DNA of 64,000 nucleotides, from NCBI GenBank assembly GCA_024639845.1, contig JAHEGG010000003.1:62001-126000 (forward strand). Reading direction: 5' to 3'. The stretch comes from Microbacteriaceae bacterium (GTDB taxonomy: Bacteria; Actinomycetota; Actinomycetes; Actinomycetales; Microbacteriaceae). This document shows, piece after piece, positions 56,965-64,000 of the stretch (position 1 is the first letter of the stretch; each line of letters opens with the position of its first letter). The notes beneath the pieces were generated by a model. The model was not told where the DNA came from. It ran no database searches and saw nothing but the letters and a program-made list of their open reading frames with translations. A program made the position numbers and the translations under genes.

Positions 56965-59900
56965 CGAAAGTCACCGCCTTTGCCAGGTGTAGTTTGCAGT
57001 TGCCGTAAGACTTTGAATCGGAGCAGTGGCTGCCAATGTTGGCCACAAAAACTCTCTTTGTTAGAGACATCTCGGCAACCGCATCTTCGACGATTTTTTC
57101 AAAGCCCTCTCGGCGATCGACAGCACCGATGATTGAATGCTGGGGGCGCTCGGCTGGCTTGTTTTGAGAGATGAACATCAATTTCGCCCCTGCCAAAACG
57201 GAATTCTCATCGATTCCCTCGACGTGGCTGAATGCGTTGTTGGCGAATGCCAGTTGATAAATTCCAAGCTGCGGGTTTTCTTCGGTGTCTTCGTATGAAG
57301 ACACCGTTGCCGAGGTCTTGAGGTCGACGATCATGATGGTGCCGTCTGGGTTTTGTTCGATACGGTCAACCTTGCCGCTGACGATCGCTCTGCCAAGTTG
57401 AAACTTGAACTCGACTTCACGACCGAGAACCTTTATGTCCTTGGTTTTAGCCTGGTCAAGGTAGCTCACTAGAACCCCAAGCATACGTTTGGCTTTGCGT
57501 CGCTCGCGTTGCTCAAGCCATTCGGCTTCGAATTGAAGCGAACCCCAGCGATCTTCAATGAGTTGCCAGAGCTGATTCTCGGTTTTGCCTTCTTCATGTT
57601 CCATCGCGGAGTGAAGCAAAATGCCAAGACTTGTCTCAAAAGTCTTGTCGGTTGCTCCGTGTGCATTCATGAACCAGTGCAACGGGCAAGACAAGAAATC
57701 ATCTATTTGAGAGGGTTTGACCCAGACTTCAGCCTTCGGATCATCTTCGAGTGGCACCAAAGGCTCTTCGGTTGAGATCGGAATAAGCCCGTACCAGTTA
57801 TCAACAGACGCTCCTGGGGTTTCTTCGATAGCAAGGCGCGCGAGCCCGAGCGCGCAGGCCAAGCGCTCCTCGGGTTTATCTGATTCGATAAGTCGACGTC
57901 GGAGCACTCCAACCATGCCGCGCAGGGTGTAGCGATTCGCGATGAAATCTTCTGCATCGGGGATTTCGCCAAACATGGTCGAAAAGAAACTTGAAACCTG
58001 TTGGTCTTCAGAGTCGACGCCGCTCACGATCAAGCGCTCGGATGCTGCACCAACTGTTTTGTGAAGCATACGTAGCTCATCTGGAAGTTCGTTTCGGGTT
58101 ACCGAGGCAATCGTTTCTGAGCGACCAGACTTGTATTGATCGAGCGTCATTGCACCGAGCAGGGACGACCGGGGTCTGAGATTCGGCCAAACTCCGTCTT
58201 GCATCTGAGGGGCAACAACGACTCGATAACGGCGACCAATGAGCCCGGCAGGGGTCACGAGTGCCACTCGATTGTCATCACGATCATTCAATGCCAATGA
58301 ATCTTCTGGCAGATCGATGGCAAGCTGCTGCTCCACAAAGTCGCTTGCTAAAGCCGAGGGGTTGCGTTCAACAAAACGGTTCGCTGCCGCAAACAATCCG
58401 ACGAGCACATCGAGGTTCTGGTTGAGCTGAACTCCAACTTCATCAAGTTGCTCGGCATCTTTGGTCCAACGGCGGTGTGGTGGACTCGAAACCCAGAGTG
58501 TCCAGAGGATTTGATCGATGGACTTTTGTGATTCGAACTGGTCACGCGCGTCGAATAAACGTTTCAGGAACTGGGCGACCGCGCGACCCTCAGAGCTTGG
58601 GACAATCACGGCACTGCCGCGAGCGTTGAAAATGTCTTGCATCAACTCGTCGGCGGAGCGTTGGCCCTCGGACTGCAACTCCTGTCGCCGAAGTGCCCGC
58701 CGGAACCGACGTAGCCCCACTGAGTCGAGGCCGCAGAACGGCGAGAGCAGCAATTGCCTGGCCGTGTCGACATCGACCTCAAACTCCGAAGAGGTCATGG
58801 AATGAGCGACGTCGGCTAGGCGCAGGATCTCGTGCGTTGCAAAGCTGTCGCGAAAAGCAACGCGACTTCCGCGGATGCTGACCGGAATGGATTCAGCGGC
58901 GAAACTTGCTGAGATCTGCTCGAGAGTTGAACGCGATCGAGCAACTACCGCGATTTCGCTCCAGGCTATTTGGTTGTCGAGGTGGAGTTCGCGAAGGCGG
59001 CGTGCAACCCAGGCCGCCTCGGTAACGGCATCCTTGAAAACGTGGCGTTCGGCAGTTTGGTCATTCTCGACCTTGGATCGCTCAACCACGTAGTCGCGTC
59101 GTTGCAACCCGGCCTGCTCAGACGGTAGCTCTGAGCTGATGTTCGATAGAACGCTCGTGATGGCTGGCGGCCGGCGGGTTCCGTCAGACAACAAAACAAA
59201 CTGTTGGGCCGAGTCTGTGATGCCCTGCATCAATGTGGTCATCGACCTCGGGTCGGCGGCACGAAAACCAAGAGTCGCGGTGTCTGGGTCGCCAAACAAA
59301 ACCAGCCCAGCACCTCGAGAAACCAGTGCCGTAATAAGCCTTCGCGCTGAAGGAGTCAATTCTTGGGCATCGTCGATAAGAACGAGCTTGATCGCGCTAA
59401 CTTCGGAAGTAAACCCCTCCCCTGAATCGAGCAACTTAGTAGCGACACCCAAGAGAGTCGAGGCATCGTGGCGGTTTTCGAACTCGGGCATGCGCAGGCG
59501 CTGCAGATAGTCTTCGAAGAGCACGGATGCCGCGACCCATTCGGGACGTTTGCCGGAGTGCCCCAGAGTTCGAAGTTCGGCCGGGTCGACTCCGTGCTCA
59601 AGACAGACCGTGATTAGATCGCGTAACTCTGCACGAAACCCTTTTAGCGAAAGCACTTGCTTGGTGATCGACTTTGGCCAGTCGAGCTTTTCTAGTTCAG
59701 GCGCTGAGAGAATCGATTTGAGAATGAGATCTTGTTCGGCTCCGCTGATGAGTTCGGGAGTTTTGAGCCCCAACGCAAGCGCCTGGTGTCGAAGAACCTG
59801 AAATGCAAACGACGAGAGAGTTCGCGCCATTGGTCCGGCTGTTGCACCTTGGTGAGAGAGGGCGAGCTCGTCACGCAAAATGTTCGCAGCCTCGCGAGAG

Positions 59901-60109
59901 CCGGCTATCGCAAGGATTTCACTCGGGTCAAGACCCTTGGCAACCTGCTGCAGAAATAAAGCTCGCAGCGCGGTGGTCTTGCCAGAACCGGGGCTACCGA
60001 AGACAACTGCGCGTGCACCAACCGGCAGGTTGCTCACTTTTTCTTGCTCGGCCGAAAGCTGCCCAGCGAAAACCTGGGTAGGCGCGAGATAGAAAGTGGC
60101 TTCGGTCAT
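56957..60109 (-). CDS. adnA: AdnA-like helicase-nuclease subunit
   Basis: A 1050-residue partner of AdnB. Walker A GSPGSGKTT is intact, but motif II reads LIDDAQE and the motif VI position LHKTVGAASERL lacks the usual TRA arginine finger. The C-terminal nuclease domain is complete (SGKVDRIE, IVDLKTSA, QLGIYQLAF). Around it are DFLSCPLHWF and a C-terminal HCSDSKSYGNC, where a Fe-S cluster would have C-x2-C-x5-C; the middle Cys is Ser. ATG 60109 sits 6 bases from TAGATT, so it is probably leaderless. Confidence 0.9.
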   Translation of the reverse strand: MTEATFYLAPTQVFAGQLSAEQEKVSNLPVGARAVVFGSPGSGKTTALRALFLQQVAKGLDPSEILAIAGSREAANILRDELALSHQGATAGPMARTLSSFAFQVLRHQALALGLKTPELISGAEQDLILKSILSAPELEKLDWPKSITKQVLSLKGFRAELRDLITVCLEHGVDPAELRTLGHSGKRPEWVAASVLFEDYLQRLRMPEFENRHDASTLLGVATKLLDSGEGFTSEVSAIKLVLIDDAQELTPSARRLITALVSRGAGLVLFGDPDTATLGFRAADPRSMTTLMQGITDSAQQFVLLSDGTRRPPAITSVLSNISSELPSEQAGLQRRDYVVERSKVENDQTAERHVFKDAVTEAAWVARRLRELHLDNQIAWSEIAVVARSRSTLEQISASFAAESIPVSIRGSRVAFRDSFATHEILRLADVAHSMTSSEFEVDVDTARQLLLSPFCGLDSVGLRRFRRALRRQELQSEGQRSADELMQDIFNARGSAVIVPSSEGRAVAQFLKRLFDARDQFESQKSIDQILWTLWVSSPPHRRWTKDAEQLDEVGVQLNQNLDVLVGLFAAANRFVERNPSALASDFVEQQLAIDLPEDSLALNDRDDNRVALVTPAGLIGRRYRVVVAPQMQDGVWPNLRPRSSLLGAMTLDQYKSGRSETIASVTRNELPDELRMLHKTVGAASERLIVSGVDSEDQQVSSFFSTMFGEIPDAEDFIANRYTLRGMVGVLRRRLIESDKPEERLACALGLARLAIEETPGASVDNWYGLIPISTEEPLVPLEDDPKAEVWVKPSQIDDFLSCPLHWFMNAHGATDKTFETSLGILLHSAMEHEEGKTENQLWQLIEDRWGSLQFEAEWLEQRERRKAKRMLGVLVSYLDQAKTKDIKVLGREVEFKFQLGRAIVSGKVDRIEQNPDGTIMIVDLKTSATVSSYEDTEENPQLGIYQLAFANNAFSHVEGIDENSVLAGAKLMFISQNKPAERPQHSIIGAVDRREGFEKIVEDAVAEMSLTKRVFVANIGSHCSDSKSYGNCKLHLAKAVTFGG

Positions 60110-60204
60110 GCTCAAAATCTATCCGTAGCCACCGACATTGCAGAGTTGCGCCGAGCATCCATGTCGTAATCTAGTGCGTAGGCAAAAGCAGAAGGTGTTT
60201 GGCA
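60110..60204. promoter_or_regulatory. Divergent promoters of adnA and the small membrane protein gene
   Basis: The minus-strand TAGATT (60116-60121) is 6 bases from adnA. The plus-strand TAATCT (60167-60172) would start a short leader carrying AGAAGG, 9 bases before ATG 60205. Confidence 0.5.
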
Positions 60205-60480
60205 ATGTTTGACGTTTCATTCTCGGTCGTGATTCTCTACACACTCGTGCTCGGGCTGGTCGCTCCATACATCACCGTGCACGGCGAAAAATACGGCGCA
60301 CTCGTGCCGCCAACCATCGCCCTGGTAACCGGCTCTGCGATTTGGGTACTTCTCACCTGGCTAGGTTTTTCTTATGCCGATGGCTGGACCTGGATCATCG
60401 TAATGATTGCCATGCCTGTAGTGATGATGTTTGCAGCGTCTCGTTTGGCAAAGAGTCGCGACAAGTCATTCGCCAAATAG
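60205..60480 (+). CDS. Small three-helix membrane protein, unknown function
   Basis: A 91-residue hydrophobic protein with three membrane segments (about 5-23, 35-55, 62-80) and a Lys/Arg C-terminus. The ATG at 60205 follows AGAAGG. No family recognised. It is divergent from adnA and converges on the ferritin-like gene across 78 bp with nothing notable. Confidence 0.75.
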   Translation: MFDVSFSVVILYTLVLGLVAPYITVHGEKYGALVPPTIALVTGSAIWVLLTWLGFSYADGWTWIIVMIAMPVVMMFAASRLAKSRDKSFAK

Positions 60481-60558
60481 CTCGAATCGCAGAAGAAATA
60501 ATCTCGAAAAAATAGATAAGTTGCATCCGCTTCAAGTCGATGCCAAAACTTGAGCTCG

Positions 60559-61332
60559 CTAGGCGGCTAGACCCAAACCATCCATGCGCAGCGAGTGAGC
60601 TGCAATCAACTCTGTGACCAGAGGCTCGAGCTTGCTATAAGAAGCAAGGTTGACCTGTTTTTCTTCGGCCAAGCTCAGGGCCTTGCCCATGGGGACCCCA
60701 GCCAGTTTTCTGTTGTCAAACGCTGCGCGAAGCTCGAGCAGAACATCCCCCATAAGCCGTCGGCCCCATAGCGCGAGCCTCGACTGAAGTTGTTCGTCAT
60801 CTTTCATTGATTCGATCAGAACCCGCTTCGCGAATCGTTCGAAGATTTTGTCATTCAAGGCCTTCTCAACTTCCTCGCGCAGCTCTATCGGCAGTCCCAC
60901 GGAAAGGCGTCGATAAAAGTCGTCGAGCAATCCCGACACCAGGTAGACCTTGAGGATTGCCTCATACCAGTCGATTCCGGAGGTCCTCGAGTGGAAGGTT
61001 TGCACCCGTTCGGTGTAGGGATCCATTGCATCGGTGGCATCGATGCCGAGTGCAGAAATGCGTCTCGCCAGAGAGCGATAACGCTCAAACGACTTTGCTG
61101 CAGCCTCCGAAAGCTCGGCCTTGTATTGGGTGTTAGGCGAAAGCTTTAGTGCGTTGGTCAATATCTCGAAATAACTCAGATGCAGATAAGCCAGCTGGCC
61201 AAGATACTCCTTGGGCTCTGGCGTGTAAGGCTTGAGGTTTACTTTTGCGGTGTTGCGAGCTGGCCGCTCCTCACGCTCAGGAAGCACAAAGTCGCGAGCC
61301 TTCTGGCGCATCCGTTTCAACCAATCAAACAC
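60559..61332 (-). CDS. MiaE_2-type ferritin-like fold protein
   Basis: A 257-residue mostly helical protein of the actinobacterial ferritin-like family related to tRNA-(ms2io6A) hydroxylase. YLGQLAYLHLSYFEIL and the FERYRSLARRI helix followed by YEAILKVYLVSGLLDDFYRRL are the family blocks. The ExxH pairs of a diiron site are not obvious: the first reads ERYR. Iron binding is thus unproven. GTG 61332 lies 7 bases from TAATCT (leaderless). It is divergent from the DEAD-box helicase, as often in this phylum. Confidence 0.82.
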   Translation of the reverse strand: MFDWLKRMRQKARDFVLPEREERPARNTAKVNLKPYTPEPKEYLGQLAYLHLSYFEILTNALKLSPNTQYKAELSEAAAKSFERYRSLARRISALGIDATDAMDPYTERVQTFHSRTSGIDWYEAILKVYLVSGLLDDFYRRLSVGLPIELREEVEKALNDKIFERFAKRVLIESMKDDEQLQSRLALWGRRLMGDVLLELRAAFDNRKLAGVPMGKALSLAEEKQVNLASYSKLEPLVTELIAAHSLRMDGLGLAA

Positions 61333-61403
61333 GTCTACTAGATTACGCCAACCGCCAACACGGATGCTGGCAACTAGACTTGGAAAGACCCATAGGAGAA
61401 TTT
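61333..61403. promoter_or_regulatory. Divergent promoters of the MiaE_2-like and DEAD-box genes
   Basis: The minus-strand TAATCT (61340-61345) is 7 bases from the MiaE_2-like GTG. The plus-strand TAGACT (61375-61380) gives a ~17-base leader with AGGAG 5 bases before the helicase TTG start. Confidence 0.55.
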
Positions 61404-62867
61404 TTGACATTCGAAGAATTGGGCATCGACAAAGACATCGTTGAAGCCCTAGCCGAGAAGGGCATCACCAACCCCTTCCCCATCCAAGAGCAGGCAATCC
61501 CGCTCGCCCTGACCGGCCAAGACATCATTGGGCAAGCCAAGACGGGAACCGGAAAGACTCTTGGTTTCGGTCTTCCGCTAATTCAGTCGCTCGGCTTCGA
61601 GCCGGCGCTAGGTGCGAAAGCACTCGTGGTTGTGCCGACACGCGAGCTGGCCATCCAGGTTGCCGATGATCTGAAACTCGCTACTTCCAAACGCCCAACG
61701 ACCGTGGCTGCCATCTACGGAGGCAAGGCATATGAGGGACAAATCGCCGAAATCGAAGCTGGCGCACAAATCATCGTGGGAACACCCGGTCGCCTGATCG
61801 ACCTCAGCAAGCAGAAGAAACTCGATTTGGGCAACATCCGCTTTATGGTCTTGGATGAGGCTGACGAGATGCTCGACCTGGGTTTCTTGCCAGACGTGGA
61901 AAAACTGTTTGCATACACCCCCGAGGGTCGTCAAACGATGCTTTTCTCAGCCACCATGCCAGGCGCGATCGTCAACCTTGCTCGGCGTTACCAAAATCGC
62001 CCGGTGCACATTCGAGTAAATGACCCAGACGAAGGTCACACCAAGGCAGACATCAGACAATTCATCTATCGGGCTCACTCCCTAGACAAGGATGAAGTGG
62101 TTGGCCGTATTCTGCAGGCCGAGGGTCGCGGCAAAACCGTGATCTTCTGCAAGACCAAGCGCCAAGCAGGCAAGGTTGCCGAGGAGCTTGTCGACCGCGG
62201 CTTTAACGCAACAGCCCTGCACGGAGACATGTCACAAGAGGCGCGCGAGCGTTCGATGGCAGCTTTCAGGTCGGGCAAAAAAGACATTCTGGTTGCCACC
62301 GAAGTTGCCGCTCGAGGAATCGACGTTGATGACGTGACTCACGTGATCAACTACACGGTTCCAGAAGACGAGAAAAACTACCTGCACCGCACAGGTCGCA
62401 CTGGACGTGCCGGCCGCACCGGTATCGCCGTGACTTTTGTCGACTGGGAAGACCTAGCTCGCTGGAAGCACATCAACGAGGCTCTCGAAATCGGCGTACC
62501 CGAGCCAATCGAAACCTATTCCTCTTCACCTCACCTGTTCACAGACCTGGAAATCCCCGCCGGAACCAAGGGCCGCATCAAAGCGACGAGCATCACCCCT
62601 GAAATGGCCAAAGCAAAGCGCGACAGCGATCGAGAACGCCGTGAAGGCGGGTCTCGTGGCGGTCATTCTCGCGGTGGCGACCGCAACCGTGGTGGCGACC
62701 GCAACCGTGGTGGCGACCGCAACCGTGGTGCTCGAACCGGAACTGCTGAGAAGCCCGCTCGTGAAGGCAGTGCATCAGAAGCCCCTAAGCACGGAGGCTC
62801 TGATCACAAGCGTCCTCAAGCCAACCGTCAGCGTCGCCGCACGCGCGGTGGAAACAACCCGCAGTAA
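61404..62867 (+). CDS. DEAD-box RNA helicase
   Basis: A 487-residue helicase. Q motif FPIQEQAIP, Walker A AKTGTGKT, PTRELA, GTPGR, VLDEADEML (DEAD), SAT, then the second RecA domain with ATEVAARGIDV and HRTGRTGRAG. Residues ~400-487 are a basic RGG-like tail with three GGDRNR repeats, an RNA-binding extension. TTG start with AGGAG. It probably remodels mRNA or ribosome precursors. Confidence 0.95.
   Translation: MTFEELGIDKDIVEALAEKGITNPFPIQEQAIPLALTGQDIIGQAKTGTGKTLGFGLPLIQSLGFEPALGAKALVVVPTRELAIQVADDLKLATSKRPTTVAAIYGGKAYEGQIAEIEAGAQIIVGTPGRLIDLSKQKKLDLGNIRFMVLDEADEMLDLGFLPDVEKLFAYTPEGRQTMLFSATMPGAIVNLARRYQNRPVHIRVNDPDEGHTKADIRQFIYRAHSLDKDEVVGRILQAEGRGKTVIFCKTKRQAGKVAEELVDRGFNATALHGDMSQEARERSMAAFRSGKKDILVATEVAARGIDVDDVTHVINYTVPEDEKNYLHRTGRTGRAGRTGIAVTFVDWEDLARWKHINEALEIGVPEPIETYSSSPHLFTDLEIPAGTKGRIKATSITPEMAKAKRDSDRERREGGSRGGHSRGGDRNRGGDRNRGGDRNRGARTGTAEKPAREGSASEAPKHGGSDHKRPQANRQRRRTRGGNNPQ
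62673..62726 (+). repeat. Three perfect 18-bp tandem repeats in the helicase tail
   Basis: GGTGGCGACCGCAACCGT is repeated at 62673, 62691 and 62709, in frame, encoding GGDRNR each time. Length variation by slippage would change the tail by six residues per unit. Confidence 0.95.
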
Positions 62868-62883
62868 CTCAGGGGTTTAGCCA

Positions 62884-63780
62884 CTAGATGGCTAGATTGA
62901 CAAGCGCTATTCCGGTTGCCTGCTCAGCTATGCGCCTCAGGTTGTCAATGCTCGTGGTGTTTTCGCCGAGCTCATTGTCTTTGCCGGCAAGCCCGTGGTA
63001 ATCACTAGAACCAGTGACGATCAAATCATGCTTATCGGCGAGCGCCAGCAACCAGTTGCGATCTTGCGCTTCAACCTCACGGTGATAAGCCTCGACCCCT
63101 CCCAGACCTGCCTCTATCATCTGCTCGAAGTGGCGCAGTGGCTTATCACCTAAGGCGTCACGGTCTTTCACTCGCGAAAGTGGATGAGCGATCACGGCAA
63201 CTCCGCCCGCCGAGCGAATCAGTTCGATGGCCTCGATTGTGTCTGGAACCGCACGATTGGGAACATAGTGGGGGCTGCCCTTGTACCAAATGGCGTCGAA
63301 GACCTGGCCGCGGTTTTCGAAGTGCCCCCCGGCAATCAGGGCATCGGCAACGGCTGGGCGACCGAGGGTGGCATCACCTACGACTTGGTCGAGCACGGCA
63401 TCCCAGGTAAGCCCATAAACGGGCGAGAGAGTTTCGGTTATTTCTTGAAGGCGGATGACGCGGCCCTCGATAGTCTTGCGCATTCGCTCAACTAGACCCT
63501 CATGATTTGGGTCAGGCAGATAGGCCAACATGTGAACGCCGAACTTGGCCGGCCGTGAATCACCGTCGGCAAAATGCGCACGTGTGGTGACCTCAATAGC
63601 TGGCACGAATCCGATTGAGTGCTGGACCGCTAACTCGGCAGCCTTCGACCAATTTGCTGTGGTGTCGTGGTCGCTGATCGCGATGGCGTCGATCCCGAGA
63701 ATACTCGCCCGCTCAAAAACCGTTTCGACTGATTCCTTGCCATCTGAGGCATCAGTATGAACGTGCAAATCGATTTTCAT
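62884..63780 (-). CDS. PHP-domain phosphoesterase (nucleoside 3',5'-bisphosphate phosphatase/RNase AM type)
   Basis: A 298-residue PHP-fold enzyme. Metal motifs are IDLHVHTDASDG (H-x-H and D), ISDHD, the Glu in PAIEVTT, VIAHPLSR and the C-terminal GSSDYHG. Homologues remove phosphate from pAp and trim rRNA 5' ends; which applies here is not visible. A -10-like TAGTCT (minus strand, 63799-63804) and AAAGAGAG precede ATG 63780. Confidence 0.9.
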   Translation of the reverse strand: MKIDLHVHTDASDGKESVETVFERASILGIDAIAISDHDTTANWSKAAELAVQHSIGFVPAIEVTTRAHFADGDSRPAKFGVHMLAYLPDPNHEGLVERMRKTIEGRVIRLQEITETLSPVYGLTWDAVLDQVVGDATLGRPAVADALIAGGHFENRGQVFDAIWYKGSPHYVPNRAVPDTIEAIELIRSAGGVAVIAHPLSRVKDRDALGDKPLRHFEQMIEAGLGGVEAYHREVEAQDRNWLLALADKHDLIVTGSSDYHGLAGKDNELGENTTSIDNLRRIAEQATGIALVNLAI

Positions 63781-63853
63781 GGGCTCTCTTTCACTTCCAG
63801 ACTATCCGCTAGTTGCGACGATTTTCTAAGTCGAATAGTGGCAGGATGTAGGC
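63781..63853. promoter_or_regulatory. Divergent gap between the PHP gene and aminopeptidase P gene
   Basis: The minus-strand TAGTCT at 63799-63804 fits the PHP gene. On the plus strand a weak AGGA lies 8 bases before ATG 63854. Nothing else recognised. Confidence 0.4.
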
Positions 63854-64000
63854 ATGAGCAAGAAGTCCGACCAAAAAATGGCCGACCGCGTAAACAACCG
63901 GTCGCATCGCCCTACCAGCGCAAACTTTATGCGATTCATCGCGAGCGGTTGGGCCGAGCCGGATTCAAAGTTGCCCGCCGCACATCCGGTAGCGTCTTTT
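63854..64000 (+). CDS. Aminopeptidase P (Xaa-Pro aminopeptidase), N-terminal fragment
   Basis: The first 49 codons, open to the window edge. MSKKSDQKMADRVNNRSHRPTS followed by F-RFIASGWAEP matches the N-terminal arm of actinobacterial aminopeptidase P, which removes the residue before proline. The catalytic domain lies outside the window, so the call rests on the N-terminus alone. Confidence 0.7.
   Translation, partial: MSKKSDQKMADRVNNRSHRPTSANFMRFIASGWAEPDSKLPAAHPVASF

Noticed and set aside
53599..60109. Phage-defence or mobile helicase-nuclease system
   Set aside because: Motif order, two-subunit overlap and the nudC/uvrD2 neighbourhood fit chromosomal AdnAB repair; no mobile element signs.
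62673..62726. CRISPR-like short repeats
   Set aside because: Units are 18 bp, directly adjacent without spacers and in frame in the helicase gene.

Overview
The window is chromosomal DNA of an actinobacterium, most likely a small-genome freshwater member of the Microbacteriaceae (Luna/Rhodoluna/Aquiluna type). Three things point there. The gene orders argS-lysA-hom-thrC-thrB-rho-prfA-prmC-sua5-wecA-atpBEFHAGDC and UPF0182 / PDZ-Lon protease / zincin-like / ThiF-like / uvrD2 / nudC / adnBA are actinobacterial. So are several families (DUF3039, UPF0182, AdnAB, the MiaE_2 ferritin-like family). The moderate GC and very short intergenic gaps fit a streamlined relative. The lineage is inferred from gene content, not from a marker search. 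I see no insertion sequence, prophage, CRISPR array or integron.

Layout. 1-9.6 kb: the 3' end of alanine dehydrogenase, an orphan membrane FtsK/EccC-type ATPase, a putrescine-degradation-like set (aldehyde dehydrogenase, Lrp regulator, class III aminotransferase), tspO, two alkylation-repair genes (ogt, tag), an ECF sigma factor with a membrane partner, and yaaA. 9.6-30 kb: pduO and a small membrane protein, then a long minus-strand block: ATP synthase, an ATP-synthase-I-like protein, wecA, sua5, prmC, prfA, rho, the threonine/lysine genes and argS. 30-34.7 kb: a sugar ABC transporter without its own ATPase, a glycosidase of the beta-fructosidase type, and two LacI-type operators. 34.8-42.8 kb: tRNA-Arg running directly into a DedA gene, rdgB-rph-murI, pncB, DUF3039, malic enzyme, an HtrA-like protease and a secreted PKD-like protein. 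42.8-49.6 kb: initiator tRNA, UPF0182, PDZ-Lon protease, zincin-like protein and ThiF-like protein. 49.6-60.1 kb: uvrD2, nudC, an APH-fold pseudokinase, adnB and adnA. 60.2-64 kb: a small membrane protein, a ferritin-like protein divergent from a DEAD-box helicase, a PHP phosphoesterase, and the start of an aminopeptidase P gene.

A recurring regulatory theme is a -10 hexamer of TANNNT form placed 6-7 bases before an ATG or GTG start (ogt, yaaA, pduO, murI, pncB, the pseudokinase, adnA, the MiaE_2-like gene). That is the layout of leaderless transcription. The shortest divergent gap (yaaA/pduO, 23 bp) has two back-to-back -10 boxes that share two bases.

Most of the window is ordinary core metabolism. 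The items most worth following are the tRNA-Arg/dedA junction, the pseudokinase beside adnAB, the orphan FtsK-like ATPase, the rho leader with a short upstream ORF, and the membrane-protease neighbourhood whose zincin and E1-like members have lost their usual catalytic motifs.
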